A program made the position numbers and the translations under genes. 64,000 bases of DNA, from positions 268,254 through 332,253 of the forward strand of contig MU001677.1 of NCBI GenBank assembly GCA_010093515.1, read 5' to 3'. The notes beneath the pieces are model-generated. The model was not told where the DNA came from. It saw only the letters and a program-made list of their open reading frames with translations, and did not search any database. This DNA comes from Lineolata rhizophorae. Its lineage: Eukaryota > Ascomycota > Dothideomycetes > Lineolatales > Lineolataceae. Below, one piece after another: positions 35,373-46,273 of the stretch (positions are counted from its first letter, which is position 1; each line of letters starts with the position of its first letter).

Positions 35373-36819
35373 CTATGCTAAGACATCATTCGCCTTGACT
35401 TCCTCTTGCTCCTCTTTCTTACGATCTAACACCGATGCCACATCCTCTTCTTTGTATATACTATTTAAGACACTTCTAAGCTCACTCAAAAACCTTGTGA
35501 CCTCGTCCTCTGTCCCCACTGTAATGCGCAAGCAGCCTAGACAACCGTGCTCCTTGCCCCTGAACCGAACAACAACTCCCCTGTTCTCCGCGAGTTGCTC
35601 GTACACCTTTAGCGCAACGATATTGGACGGCTTTCCACTAGGTTGGTCCAGCATCTCAACCAACAAAAAGTTAGCGTCGAGCCCACCCCTTAGCGCACCC
35701 ACACTCGGATGGACTCCTGGTAGTTCGCGGACCATGCGGTCTCGCTGCTGCAGAATCGCTTCCTGATATCCGGAAGAGACCTTCAGGGCAGCGGGCGTTA
35801 AAGCTGCTTTCGCAATGTGAGACGTTGGGCTTGAGATGTTGTACGGCGCTTTGAGCGAATTGAGCAGGCGAGCAATAGGCTTCGGACAAAAGGCGACACC
35901 AAGTCGAATACCGGCGAGGCCAAAGGCTTTGCTCAAAGTCTGCATGACAACTAGATTAGGGTGTTCGAGGACCCGCTGGGCCAAAGACGAGCCTGGCGGG
36001 GAGAAGTCGACATATGCCTCGTCAATGACGACGACGCCATTCCAGGTCGGGTGGGACAGGACTTCGTTAATCTCGTCCTTGCTCAAAATAGTGCCGGTCG
36101 GGTTGCCAGGGCTGCATAAATAGATGAGTTTAATGGTGGGGTCGGCCGACAGAGCGGCGTGGATGGCGGGTACGTCGAGACTAAAGTTCTTCTCCCGCAG
36201 CGGTACTTTGACAACGGCGACGTCATTCACGGTCGCACTGACCGAGTACATGCCGTAGGTTGGCGGGCATGTCAGGAGCTTGTCGTGGCCAGGCATGCAG
36301 AAGGCGCGCAGCAGCGCGTCGATAGCCTCATCAGAACCGACGCCGACGAAGAGGTTGGCTGGCGCTAGAGCCTGGTCTCTGTGCGTGCCAGTGTTGCGCA
36401 GAGCGCAGAGGAGTGATTTGAGTTCCTCCTGGTGCCTGGAGTGAATGTGTCAATGACGAATTGTCAGTTGGACTCGCCGCAGGGATTCAACTAACGGGTC
36501 TGGATAGCGGTTCAATCCCCGAAGATCGAGGTCTAGCAAGCCGTTGATGCCCTTGTTGGCGTCGACGAGCTTCCCATTGGCGTCAAGGGGCAGACCAGGG
36601 CCGTAGGCATTCTCGTTGGCATCTAAGAGTATGTTTGTCCCGTCGTCCTTGTAGTCACTTGTTACATTAGTCTATGCATGCCTGTTGGATGGCGCAATCA
36701 CAATGATCCTGACGGTGCTAGCTGGGTAACCCTTACTCTCGTGCACATCGATATGGCTCTAGGGACAGAATGTTATGCCGTGCACAGGTGTTGATATCAA
36801 ACGGGTGTTTTCGGGCCAT
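35373..36819 (-). CDS. HIS5: histidinol-phosphate aminotransferase
   Basis: Three exons: 36819-36737, 36657-36496 and 36435-35373 (introns 79 and 60 bp), giving 435 residues. It is a class I/II PLP aminotransferase: NILLDANENAYGPGLP and LNRYPDPHQEELK near the N-terminus, CSPGNPTG at about 189-196, VVIDEAYVDF at about 217-226, and QTLSKAFGLAGIRLG with the PLP-binding lysine K251. The enzyme converts imidazole acetol phosphate to L-histidinol phosphate, the seventh step of histidine synthesis, in the cytosol. The start MARKHPFDINTCAR at 36819 fits the family N-terminus, and an in-frame ATG further upstream (36966) gives unlike sequence. The last residues are an acidic and lysine-rich tail. Length is usual for fungal His5. 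Confidence 0.93.
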
Positions 36820-37592
36820 TGCGGTGGGAAGTTGATTGACAAGCTGAAAACGTTTTGGACGTTCGGTGTCGCACTTCGAGTCATGCCTGCATTTGTACCT
36901 GCCCCGCCGCCCCGCCGTGCTAGGGTTGGCTGCACCATACATACTACGTAGTCTCGTACCAATCACTCAAGCGAGCACTCAAGCGAGCAACCTTGGCCCC
37001 GGTTGTGACCAACACGGTCGGCCATGGTCCCACCCTGCAACAGAATCGTTGATTGTTCGGCATAAAGGCAGCCCGAGTTACATGGTAACAGCGTCTTCCG
37101 TTTTGCATATTGGCTGCCTGCGGACGTGTGACATGGACGGTGGGTTACCGCTCCCTCGACTCATGGATGACCTCTCGTTCACTGCACTAGTCTCTTTCCA
37201 GCACAAATTCATGTCGCATTTTCCCGAAGAAGTGACGCGGTAGATGATTTCAAACCTAGTCCAACTTCATTGGTCAAGATGCATGTGAAGGTTTCGGGTT
37301 CGCATATCTCTGAGCTTCAACTTGACGAGAAAGTGCCCGTTTCCAGCGTTGATCTCTTCGCTTGAGGTCATCTCACCATGCATGTGGGCATTAAAAATGC
37401 CTCTAAAAGCGCCAATGCAATGCCATGATCCCGTGCTAGCCCTCGAAAAAAAAGCTTCGTGTCCGTCCTTGGTATCATTGGAATCCAAACATTAGACTCC
37501 CATTCCTCACCAGTTGCTCAAGAGTTCTCGAGACACCCCCGCAAGCGAGACACATCCAACCCCAACCGCGCAACCAAAAGGAGTGAAATTCA
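36820..37592. other. intergenic, no gene seen
   Basis: Promoter side of HIS5 and 3' side of the E2 gene. A tandem GCGAGCACTCAA pair lies at about 36,971-36,990. Gcn4-type control of HIS5 would be expected, but no perfect TGACTCA was found by eye near the start. Confidence 0.45.
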
Positions 37593-38451
37593 CTACTCTT
37601 CCATTTCCAAGCTGTCTCGCACGCACTTGCGGACCTTCTTCTTAAACTCCTTTTCGTTATCCCGCCACATGCTAGCGGCCTCTACGTTGGCCGGAGACTC
37701 GAAGTTTGGATCGGAAAGCATGCTAATGACACTGAGAAGGATCGTCTCGGGAGTCTGCACAGGCGACCAACGCTCGGCGGCCGTCTCGTAGCCGTACTTG
37801 TCGTCCTCGGGAGGGTGGAGTATGCTGATGCATACTTCACCGTTCGAGTAGACTATGGGGAAGGTCCTAGTTAGACTTAAGATACGCTTATAGTGGGTCC
37901 TGCAGGCACGGCCGAAAGCGGGAACATTAGGCGAATTTCTCACGTACTGTTCGGGTGATAAATCGGAGTGATGAATCGCATCTTCGGAGGCATAAGAGGG
38001 TAATCCTGCGGAAATGACAGGCGTGCGCGGAAGAAACCACCTGTGAAAAGCAAACCGTCAGCACCAATGCAGTTCACGGTCGAGCGCAGAGCAAGCGAGC
38101 CACGCTGCAGTCAGCCTGTCTTTCCCCATCACGTCCAGAGCCACGTGCGATTTGTGCGACAGCAATGCTCGCGATAGAGAGCATAGGCCCCGTGACCGGC
38201 GAACAAGAAAGGCAGCGTGGCGCGCGCTGCCGCAGTACGAGGTCGGTTCGAGATAGGCCTGGGCAAGTGGAGGCAATATGGGAGAACGTACCTCCGTAGT
38301 ACTTGCAGTCGTCGTTGATCATGAGCATCACGTCCCACTCGAATACATTTGAGTCGACGAGGCCGCAACTGATACCCGGAATGTCCTTATCCGTCTGCAT
38401 CTGCTTGAGCTGGCGGGCTAGCATGGCCGCCGCGCCAGATGACCCAGCCAT
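37593..38451 (-). CDS. ubiquitin-conjugating enzyme E2, UBE2G1/Ubc15 type
   Basis: Three exons: 38451-38292, 38040-37948 and 37852-37593 (introns 251 and 95 bp), giving 170 residues. The UBC fold is complete: LARQLKQM, then [20 protein letters not shown] and [16 protein letters not shown] with active-site C92. The loop after the cysteine ([19 protein letters not shown]) has the acidic insertion typical of UBE2G1, UBE2G2 and Cdc34, and [20 protein letters not shown] matches UBE2G1/S. pombe Ubc15 best. These E2s take ubiquitin from E1 and build Lys48 chains with E3 partners. Substrates are not known. The first intron is unusually long for this window. The gene lies on the same strand as the E2-like variant 1.6 kb upstream. 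Confidence 0.9.
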
Positions 38452-40083
38452 TCTTCTCCGAGGCAGGGGCGTAGCCAAGGGCGTGCTGTTAGCGTAGCGC
38501 AAATTGCACTGCTGAGAGGCCAGCGGGAAGCAACTGGCGCGGAGCGATTGACGGCGTCGCTGGACTCGAGGAGGCGAGGTCGGAGAACCTGCGCGGTGGC
38601 GGTCGAAGATAGCGTGGCGGAGGCCTCGGACCGCTAGAGGACCACAGTCGGGAGATGCGAAGAGGGAGGAACAGAGGAAGGAGAGTATGGGCGAAGCCGC
38701 AGAGATGTATTAACGAGCGCCCTCGGCCGTTTGGGTGCTCTCGCGTGCAAGGCGACAGAAGAAGAAGCAGGCGCGATGGCCGACGAGGGATGGCGCGCGG
38801 TCGTGCGGGCGCGGGCTGGCTTGGGAAGCGGAGGAAGTTACCACCCTCCTGCGCCACTGCGCCTGCCGGCATCGTCCTGGCCTCGACCGGCCCGCCAATG
38901 ACCGCATACGGATCGCCCCGCAGCGCCACCAGATTGCCCCACCGCCGCTACCGCGCGATGCGGATACATAACGCGCCCTTCCCTGCCACGCCTCCAGTCG
39001 AGCTCCCTGCCCTATGCAAATCCTTTTGCGCCCGTGCTGGGGTTTGGCATACGCTGCTAAAGAATGCTCGTTCCACGGCCCCAGGCGCCTCAATGAGCGC
39101 GTATATTGTTGTATCTTAGCCCGCAGATTGGTCTACACCGGCCCTTCTAGGGAATTCCACTGTGCACTCTAGGTCCCCATTAGGTCCTCATCCGTGCTTG
39201 CTAAGTAGGAGGATCACCATCATCCTCCCGAAAGGGAGCCGGTGCATTGCATGTTTGCCCCCCTCGTACAAGGCGTCCTTTTGTGATCTGCGAAGGAATT
39301 CGTCTGGCTGACGATGAGCTGAGAGCGGGCTAAATTGATTTCCCGACTGGCAAATGTTACAAGACTTCACAAAGGGAAATTGGATATGCCTGCGCAAGTC
39401 ATTAGCATTGCGCTCTGGTGTCTGTCTGCCTCGTTGTCCTACAGAGCTAGACAAACAAACGCGCATCCTGTGGGACCGTCTGACATTCCGAGCCGGGAGC
39501 GGAGCTGCTTTCGGAGCGTCGATATCCGTACCAAACCTGTGACTGTCCTACTGTGAAAGAACATCTTGTCGAGGAGTGTTGTCTGAATTTACGCCAAACA
39601 GAACGTTCAAGCAATAGGAAGATAAATGCGAGAATGATGATTAGCAGGATTATTGAGACAGACATGAGGAGATCGGTCGTATAGCCATGGTTCTTCTGGC
39701 CCCGTAAGGCGACACTCATGGCCGTACAATCCCGCACGTCAAGATAGGCGCGTAGTGAGAAGTCACAATGTAAGGAAAAATGCAATTTATACCAGCAATG
39801 TGCTGATACGCCTGCTAGATTCGGGTGGGAACAAGTGCAAAAGAGGTCCTGAGCTGAGCTTGATATTAAAAAAAGAGACGGGAGTGACTTTACCCACATG
39901 CGACTTCTCTAATGGAACAAGGGAATCGCAATAGTCGTCGTGGAAAAGGTTCTTGGAGCTACGGATATGGTGAGTGTAAGTTCACCTAAATCGAGCAAAT
40001 CTTGCGCGCCTGTCTGAAATTTTATCCTTTTAGTAGCAAGCGCTTAATTCCATAGAGGAACTGGGAAGCTACCTGGGACGATG
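38452..40083. other. intergenic, no gene supported
   Basis: Promoter side of the E2 gene and 3' side of the E2-variant gene. A minus-strand ORF at 39,447-39,899 contains one hydrophobic stretch but no conserved sequence or splice context, so it is not called a gene. Confidence 0.45.
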
Positions 40084-41281
40084 TCAAGTTGTCGCTGTGA
40101 TGTCCTGGGTCACGAGCTCTGTCCTGATCTTGTCGAGAGTGGCCGTGTCGATATCAGAGAACCGAATCTAAGCATAGGAAGCGGCATGGTCAATAGTCTA
40201 GCGACTGCTAACATTGTATGCGAAGAACTTACGATGTCGTCACCGCCGAAAGTACCATATAGTACAGCTTCGGAAGTACTTGCATGGATGCCCTTTCTGA
40301 CCCGTTCTTCCCACACACCTTCCCAGTTCCACTCGCCCGGCCGCCTAGCTCGAACCGTGGGAGACTCTCCATGTGACCGCTCGGATGGTCCTTTATTCGG
40401 ACTTGTCGAATGCTGCAGGGCGTGGGCTCTGTGCGTGCGCCAGGCATGGTACGCACCTGGGTTTGCTGCTGTCTCCAATGGAATCGAATCCAAGACGGTC
40501 TCATTGGTAAACGTCGAACGTATGTACCTTAAAACTTCAACTATCCTTATGCTTAACGGATCCTTAGATTGGGCGGAGTGCGCTTTTCCATCCGTCGAAA
40601 GAGGCGGCGAAGCCAGAGCCCGCTCATCCGGGTCGGATGGTTCCTGCTGGCTCGCTTGAGAGCCGCTTGCCTCCCTCGAACCTTGATCACTCCGTCGTGC
40701 ACGACCAAACCACTGTGGAAATCCATGGCGAAGACTGAATCCACCGGGGGGCAGCCTTTCTTCGTCAGAAGCGCTTACAGTTTCAGAGGTCGAGGAGCCA
40801 GTCGTATATGTGTAAGTGGTGAGCGGTGTGAGCAGCGGGTGAAATATGTCCGACGAAAAGGTTATAAGGGGTGGCATGCTGGGAAACTCTGGTGGAAACG
40901 AGATCTGGAATCGTAGAATTGCTGGAGCATACGGGCCTTTGAATTATAGGAAGCCTTGGATTAGCTAAGATTCAACTGCATCCAAATCGAAATGAGATGC
41001 TATTTGCGTCACAGTAAGCTGGCGTAGGCTACCTTTTCGTACAAAGAGGACACCTTCCCACAGCGTGGGATTGCCTTGGACGATCGTTACGTAGACTCCA
41101 TTAGGCAAGACGCTCCGCAAGCTCGCACTGGACCTGGTTAGCTTTCTGAAACTCGGATGGAGCTTGCCAGGTGGCCCAGGTGGCCAGGGAAAACGAAATT
41201 GGGCCTATACAACTCTGCGAACAGACGTTGTCTGCGAAATGATGCGAGCGGCGCGATGGGCGTGCATTTGGAGGATTCCAT
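40084..41281 (-). CDS. AKTIP/FTS-like E2 variant without catalytic cysteine
   Basis: Four exons: 41281-41211, 41127-41033, 40936-40233 and 40167-40084 (introns 83, 96 and 65 bp), giving 317 residues. The assembled start reads PLASFRRQRLFAEF, ASLRSVLPNGVYVTIVQG, then LWEGVLFVRKGPYAPAILRF and PPLITFSSDIFHPLLTPLTT, an E2/UBC fold. Where a catalytic cysteine would follow, no cysteine is found, and the only Cys is near the N-terminus. The FHPLLTP segment and a later IVEVLRYIRSTF helix resemble AKTIP (FTS), an inactive E2 variant in the Hook-FTS-FHIP dynein adaptor. A conserved LPPGGFSLRHGFPQWFGR lies after a variable loop. A role in endosome transport is inference. The short end exons come from splice signals and family fit only. 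Confidence 0.72.
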
Positions 41282-44200
41282 TCGGAGGCCTGGTGCAAAA
41301 ACGATCGAACTCGGCTCGAATAGATTTGACGATGATGGGAAGCTGCGCTACTCCCCTAGGCTGAACCGAGACGCTAGCCCCATTCAGTGGACACGCCAGC
41401 TTTACCCGCATTAACGACGAGAGCCCATTCGACTACTGGGCCAACTGCATCTACCAGGTGGGCTAGGCTGCAGGCGTGAGCGCTTCAGACGAAGTTTCAG
41501 GCTGGCGTAAGATTTGCACGTTCGCCTTGGGCGCCATTTCCACCCGATGGGAGGCGAAAACCCATCGGGTGGACCACACGTGGATGTGGCTTGCAAGCAG
41601 TGGCTGCGTTCTCGTTGCCAGGCTTCAATGGACGTGGTACTACACACCATGTACTGGCCCGCCCAACAGGTGCAACAACGCTAGCAAATCCCATGCGGAA
41701 CAAAAAGAGAAAACAAAAACGCATGGTTCCTATCGGGGCATGCAATTTTTGCTCGAGACTCTCCCAAGCTTCTAGAACGTCCTATACGACGTCGGTTGTC
41801 CAAGGCGCTTATTAATAATGCACGGCCACGACAAATGGACGGGCACTTTCCGGGTGGTGCTTCAGCCAGCGTCGGAACAAGACTGAATGAGACAATGACT
41901 GGACACGTCCGTTCTCTCGCGTTGAAAAAGAACGATTCCCTCATTGGAAGGGAGCGCAGCTTCATCACATCTTGGCGCTCTTCTCAAGGATTGCGTTTGC
42001 AGCAGCCTGAACACAAAGCGACCATCTCGGGCAAAGTGCCTCGTGTCGGGGTAACTGGAGGGTGCGTGTAGCTGGAGCTGCGTTGCTGCTGCGACCCGAG
42101 TTCCAAAAATCCAGCATGAGGCAAGGTTTCGAAATGTCCACAAGTGATCTTACTTTAGAATACAATCCTAGGATATTTCAGTGTTCACCAAGGCCCGGAG
42201 TTTTCCGCGCTGGGTGAGAGTCATGTGGACCACGGCGCTGGTTACTAACTACCTAGGTAGCTATTCAGAGGCCCCTAAGCCTAACACCGTGCGGGAAGAT
42301 TATGAGAGACAAGACTAGACAGATGTAAAACACTTTTGGTAGACCGCCACTCAATGTCAACTTAGTTTCCTGGCGGTACAGGTAATTAAATGAGCACTGG
42401 CCAGGAGATAGCCTCGCGCCATTGCGGCATTTGCCTCACTTCTCACCGTGCAAGAGCATGGGAAAATTGCGCGCTGCATCTCGAAGCACAAATGGCTGAA
42501 TTGGTAATTCGAGACGTCGCACTAGCCGCCAGATGAACGCTGTCGTACGCGCACTACCGGTAGAAAGCGCCGAAGGCTGGCGTGAGTCTTTAGATAGGTA
42601 TGAGGAATTTTCCGCTACTGAATCGTTGGGCATCCCATTGCTGACAGCCCACCAGCCCAAGGCAACTTGAGAGGCGTCGTTGAGCACCAATCAGAAGTCT
42701 CACTAGTCGAATGGCGACGAGATTGTGGAGTTCGAGGGGGGAGGGGGGCAGAATCAAGCCCCAGGGCGATGCAACTGGACGCAAATGACTCCTGCGGAAT
42801 GTACACAGTGGTTTGAGGCTGTGATAGGAGAGTCGATAGCTGAATTAGCTCCCCGAAGACAGCACTCTGCAAAGGCCTACCTAACGGCCCCCGCGGGAGA
42901 CGGTAATTTTACTACAAAGCGGGATAGCGGAAGACGTTGTATCGTGTATGCAAGGCCCGGGAAAAAAAAAAAGAAAAGGACTAGGAAAATGAAAGAAGCA
43001 AGAAAAAATGACGTGCCGAAACAAGCAGAATGGCGGTATGAAATTCGAAGGTACCCGATATGCGTGCTGCGCTCTAATAGATCGCGTTGTTGCAGAAAGG
43101 AAGGGCGTAAAGGGACCTAGCCAGCCAACAAGGGGAGGTCGACGTTGTGAAACGACAGAATTCTGCGCTCTTGGTCAACCTGCTAGTTGCGTTGGCACCA
43201 CTGGAGAGGCATCTGACGGCGCGGTAGACATCACGAGATCCTAGGCGGGCGGCTATGAGCGGCAGCGTGCCGAGGGTTCGGCCGGATTCTCCGGGGCGGG
43301 CTTGGACGTGGGCGAGGCGGAAAGCGAGCGGTGGGTGGACAGCCACGACCCATGGGGCTGCCTCGGACGGGAGGTGGAAAGGGGGAGCAGGGGGCAGGAT
43401 GACGTAGGGATTGAGATCAGCTCAAAATCGATCTGCGCTGGTTGCAGGAGCAGCAAGTGTCAGGCGAGAGCAAATCTCATTGCACCACAACCCCGGGCCC
43501 TCGCGGCAGTCACCTGCTTCGACGACGACGCAGGCAATGACTTGGCGACCAAGGGCGCTCGCGTAGCGAGGCAGTTCGGGGGACTCGGGCCAGCCAACCC
43601 TGGCCGCGGGCTCCGGTGGGGCCCCGGGGGCCCTTGCCGGCCGCGACGACGGCGACGACAACGGCGACGACGACGACGGCGCCGCCGCCGGAGGGCTCCG
43701 CGCGACACCAAGCGCTGCTGCTAGCGCGGCCGTGCGCGTAGGGCCGTCTCTCCGATGGCCTGGGCCCCTTGCGTTTGCGCCCGGAGCCGAGCACCGAGCG
43801 ACGTTTCAACCTCCACCTCCCTGTTTGTCCTTTCGGAGCTTTCGGGGGCGGCCATTGAGCAATCACAGCCGTCCTGGAGCGCTGGCGAGCCCGCCGCCTC
43901 ACCGAGGTCGCTGCATCCCTGCACCGCGTGGAGGATATGCAGCCTTGTCGCTTTTGCGCTTAGGCCAGCCCGCTAGAAGAAGACCACGACCAATGGCATT
44001 TCGCAGGCGCCAATTTTGATGCCTCACCGCTGCAGCGGCCGAGGGGCTTCTCCTTGCTATGTACATACCATCACCGCCGGCCGTTAATCTCAATAATCAG
44101 CAGGCCAGACGCGCTACTATGCCGATTGGAGGCATGGCGCCTTGTACCTTGTACAAATGACATCGGCGCCGGTATGTAGCTGAGCGGGCCACAACCTACG

Positions 44201-46273
44201 AGATAGCCTTTTCACCCCGGTCTTCGGAGCCACATTGGCGGATGTTGCAGCCGTGGCACCCGCCGACGCGTTAAAGGGGCTCTTCTTCCTCCTTCGATGG
44301 AATTTCGGGATCTAGCACGCTCGAATTGTGGTTTCAAGGTGCCACGGGCCCGTGTGCGATGCCGGATACACGCGGATAAAGGGAACAAAAAAAAAGAAGC
44401 ATGAGACCTCCGAAGCTGTCTGTCAGTTTTAGGAAATGAAGCTCTGGCCAGATGCATGGGAGATGATTCACATCTCAAATGGCTCTCACACGCAAGCAAC
44501 CTACTTTGTGCAACGCGATCGTGGCGCACCGTCTCACTGCATACTACGTAGGTAGGTACATACCTAGCTAGTACGCAGTACTGCGAAGGGAGAGCTTTGA
44601 GAATCTGAGGCGTGATGTGTCTGTTTCTTCCCCGGCATCGATGCAAGCGCAGACCGCAAGGCGGCCGCAAGCGTGCCCGCCGCGCATATTATAATTTTCA
44701 CCGCCCTTTTTGGTTCTAACGTGTCTCGGTCGGTAAGAGCGCACGATTTCGTTCTGGAAGACCAGACCGGGGCCGACTAAGCCGCGTAGGGCACTAGCAC
44801 TCGAGACCTGACTCGGGGATCGCTGGCAGGCCGGCGGCCCCTGAGAACGGGGAGCGAGTCGGCGTCGATGGCAGCAGCGCCGGGCGGCTGAGACGGGCGA
44901 CGGGCGACGGGCGACGGGGCCGTCCATCGTGGCCTGATCCGCGGTTGGCTACGGCAATGAGCGCGGGTGGATCTGGAGAGCGGCCGGCAGAGGACGCGCG
45001 CCGGCTGCGGAGTTGGGCGACGAGGCGCGTGTGGGCGCCAGCCGCCCGAGGGAGCGCAAGGGACGAACCATGGGCGCGCGTTCTTTGGGCTCCCGCGCGG
45101 CGGACCAGCAGTGAAGTCTCTGGCTGGCCAGCTTAAGGGGCCGGGGGAGAGCGCACGGGGCGGGGCCCGCAGGCACGCGGACTTCGGATCCGCGCTGCGA
45201 GCCGGGGTGGTGAGTGGTGAGCGCGCTCGAGACGGTGCCCTGGGAAACCGGCGTCCCGGGTGTGCGGGAGACGTTTCTTAGCGGCATCTTAGCGGGCGCC
45301 ATTGAACAGACGGCCGGGATCGGCCAGGGTGCCCCGCGGCTGGCGCCCATGACAGAACCGCCGCCGCCGCAACACCCGCGCCGCGGCGGGCGCTGAACCA
45401 CCAGCCTGCGCCCGCCAGCGCGCCCGCCAGCGCGTCCGCCAGCGTCGCCGTGTGACCGCGAGACCTGCCGTTTTCCGAGGCGGCGGCCCCCTGGCTGTGG
45501 GCCCCGGCGCCGAGCACCCCTCGGCATCAGGGCTCCCCGGGGGCCCCCGGCCCAGGGTCCGCCGCCCGGCCCTCCTGGCGTGTACCACGGCTCGTCGACC
45601 GCCGCTGTGACCGCGGTCCAACGACCGGCGGCTGCCCGCCGCCCGTTGTCCGCTGCCCGCCGCCCGTTGCCCGCCGTAAGCCAAGTCTGCCCGTTGCGTG
45701 CCGCCACATTCACAATGGCGGCGCAGCGCGCCGCTTCGCCGGCGCCTGCGTCCGCGGACTGCATCCGCCCTCCCCGTCCCCACCGTGCCCGGTCCCCGGG
45801 GCCTTGCGCTGGCCTCTGTTGCACGTCAATACGTCCTCTCTACCGGTACATACCTTACCAGCTAGTCTCCAGATGCTCCGCCCCACCGCGGCCTTCCGGG
45901 CCCCAGCGGCGCTGGCCCGCCTTCCGCTGCCGCTATCCGCCTCTCGTACACCCAGCAAAAGTATGCCCAATTCCGCCCCGTGTCTTTACCCCCCGGGTAG
46001 CCTGGGTCCCGCATCCTTGTTTGATACAAGCTGCTCGCGAGCCAATTGCCCTATGCCACCTACCGCTAGCGGCTGTGCCAGCCCTCCTGCCACCGCCCAA
46101 GGAAATTCTTTTTATCAAGGCCGTTCCGCAGGCCACAGAACATCTCCCTGAAGCTCCTGCGCGGCTTTTAGGACGGCTCTAACCTCGCCCATCTTCGTCG
46201 CGCTCTTCAATGCCTCTCCATATGCCCAAAACCCTCGCCTTCGTTGATGTTGATACGACCGAAACTTTCAACC
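41282..46273. other. 5-kb gene-poor region
   Basis: No ORF here shows conserved protein character on either strand. The first 1.6 kb is mixed composition and includes a perfect hairpin (listed). From 43,250 to 46,150 it is strongly GC-rich with short tandem units: GACGGGC near 44,893-44,921, CGCCCGCCAGCG near 45,411-45,446 and CCGCCCGTTG-like units near 45,635-45,680. The last few hundred bases are probably the promoter and 5' leader of the MFS gene. Confidence 0.45.
41540..41572. repeat. perfect 12-bp inverted repeat with 9-base loop
   Basis: CCACCCGATGGG (41540-41551) and CCCATCGGGTGG (41561-41572) are exact reverse complements separated by AGGCGAAAA. This would form a stable stem-loop. 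It lies outside any recognised gene. Confidence 0.9.

Noticed and set aside
36497-36525. tRNA-like B-box GGTTCAATCCCC
   Set aside because: It lies inside a HIS5 exon coding for the conserved RGLNRYPD and has no cloverleaf context.
39447-39899. Minus-strand ORF with one hydrophobic helix
   Set aside because: No conserved sequence, no splice context and no family resemblance; likely chance.
44949-45824. Minus-strand ORF of 291 codons
   Set aside because: Composition is dominated by GC-rich short repeats giving Arg/Gly/Ala runs, with competing frames on the other strand.
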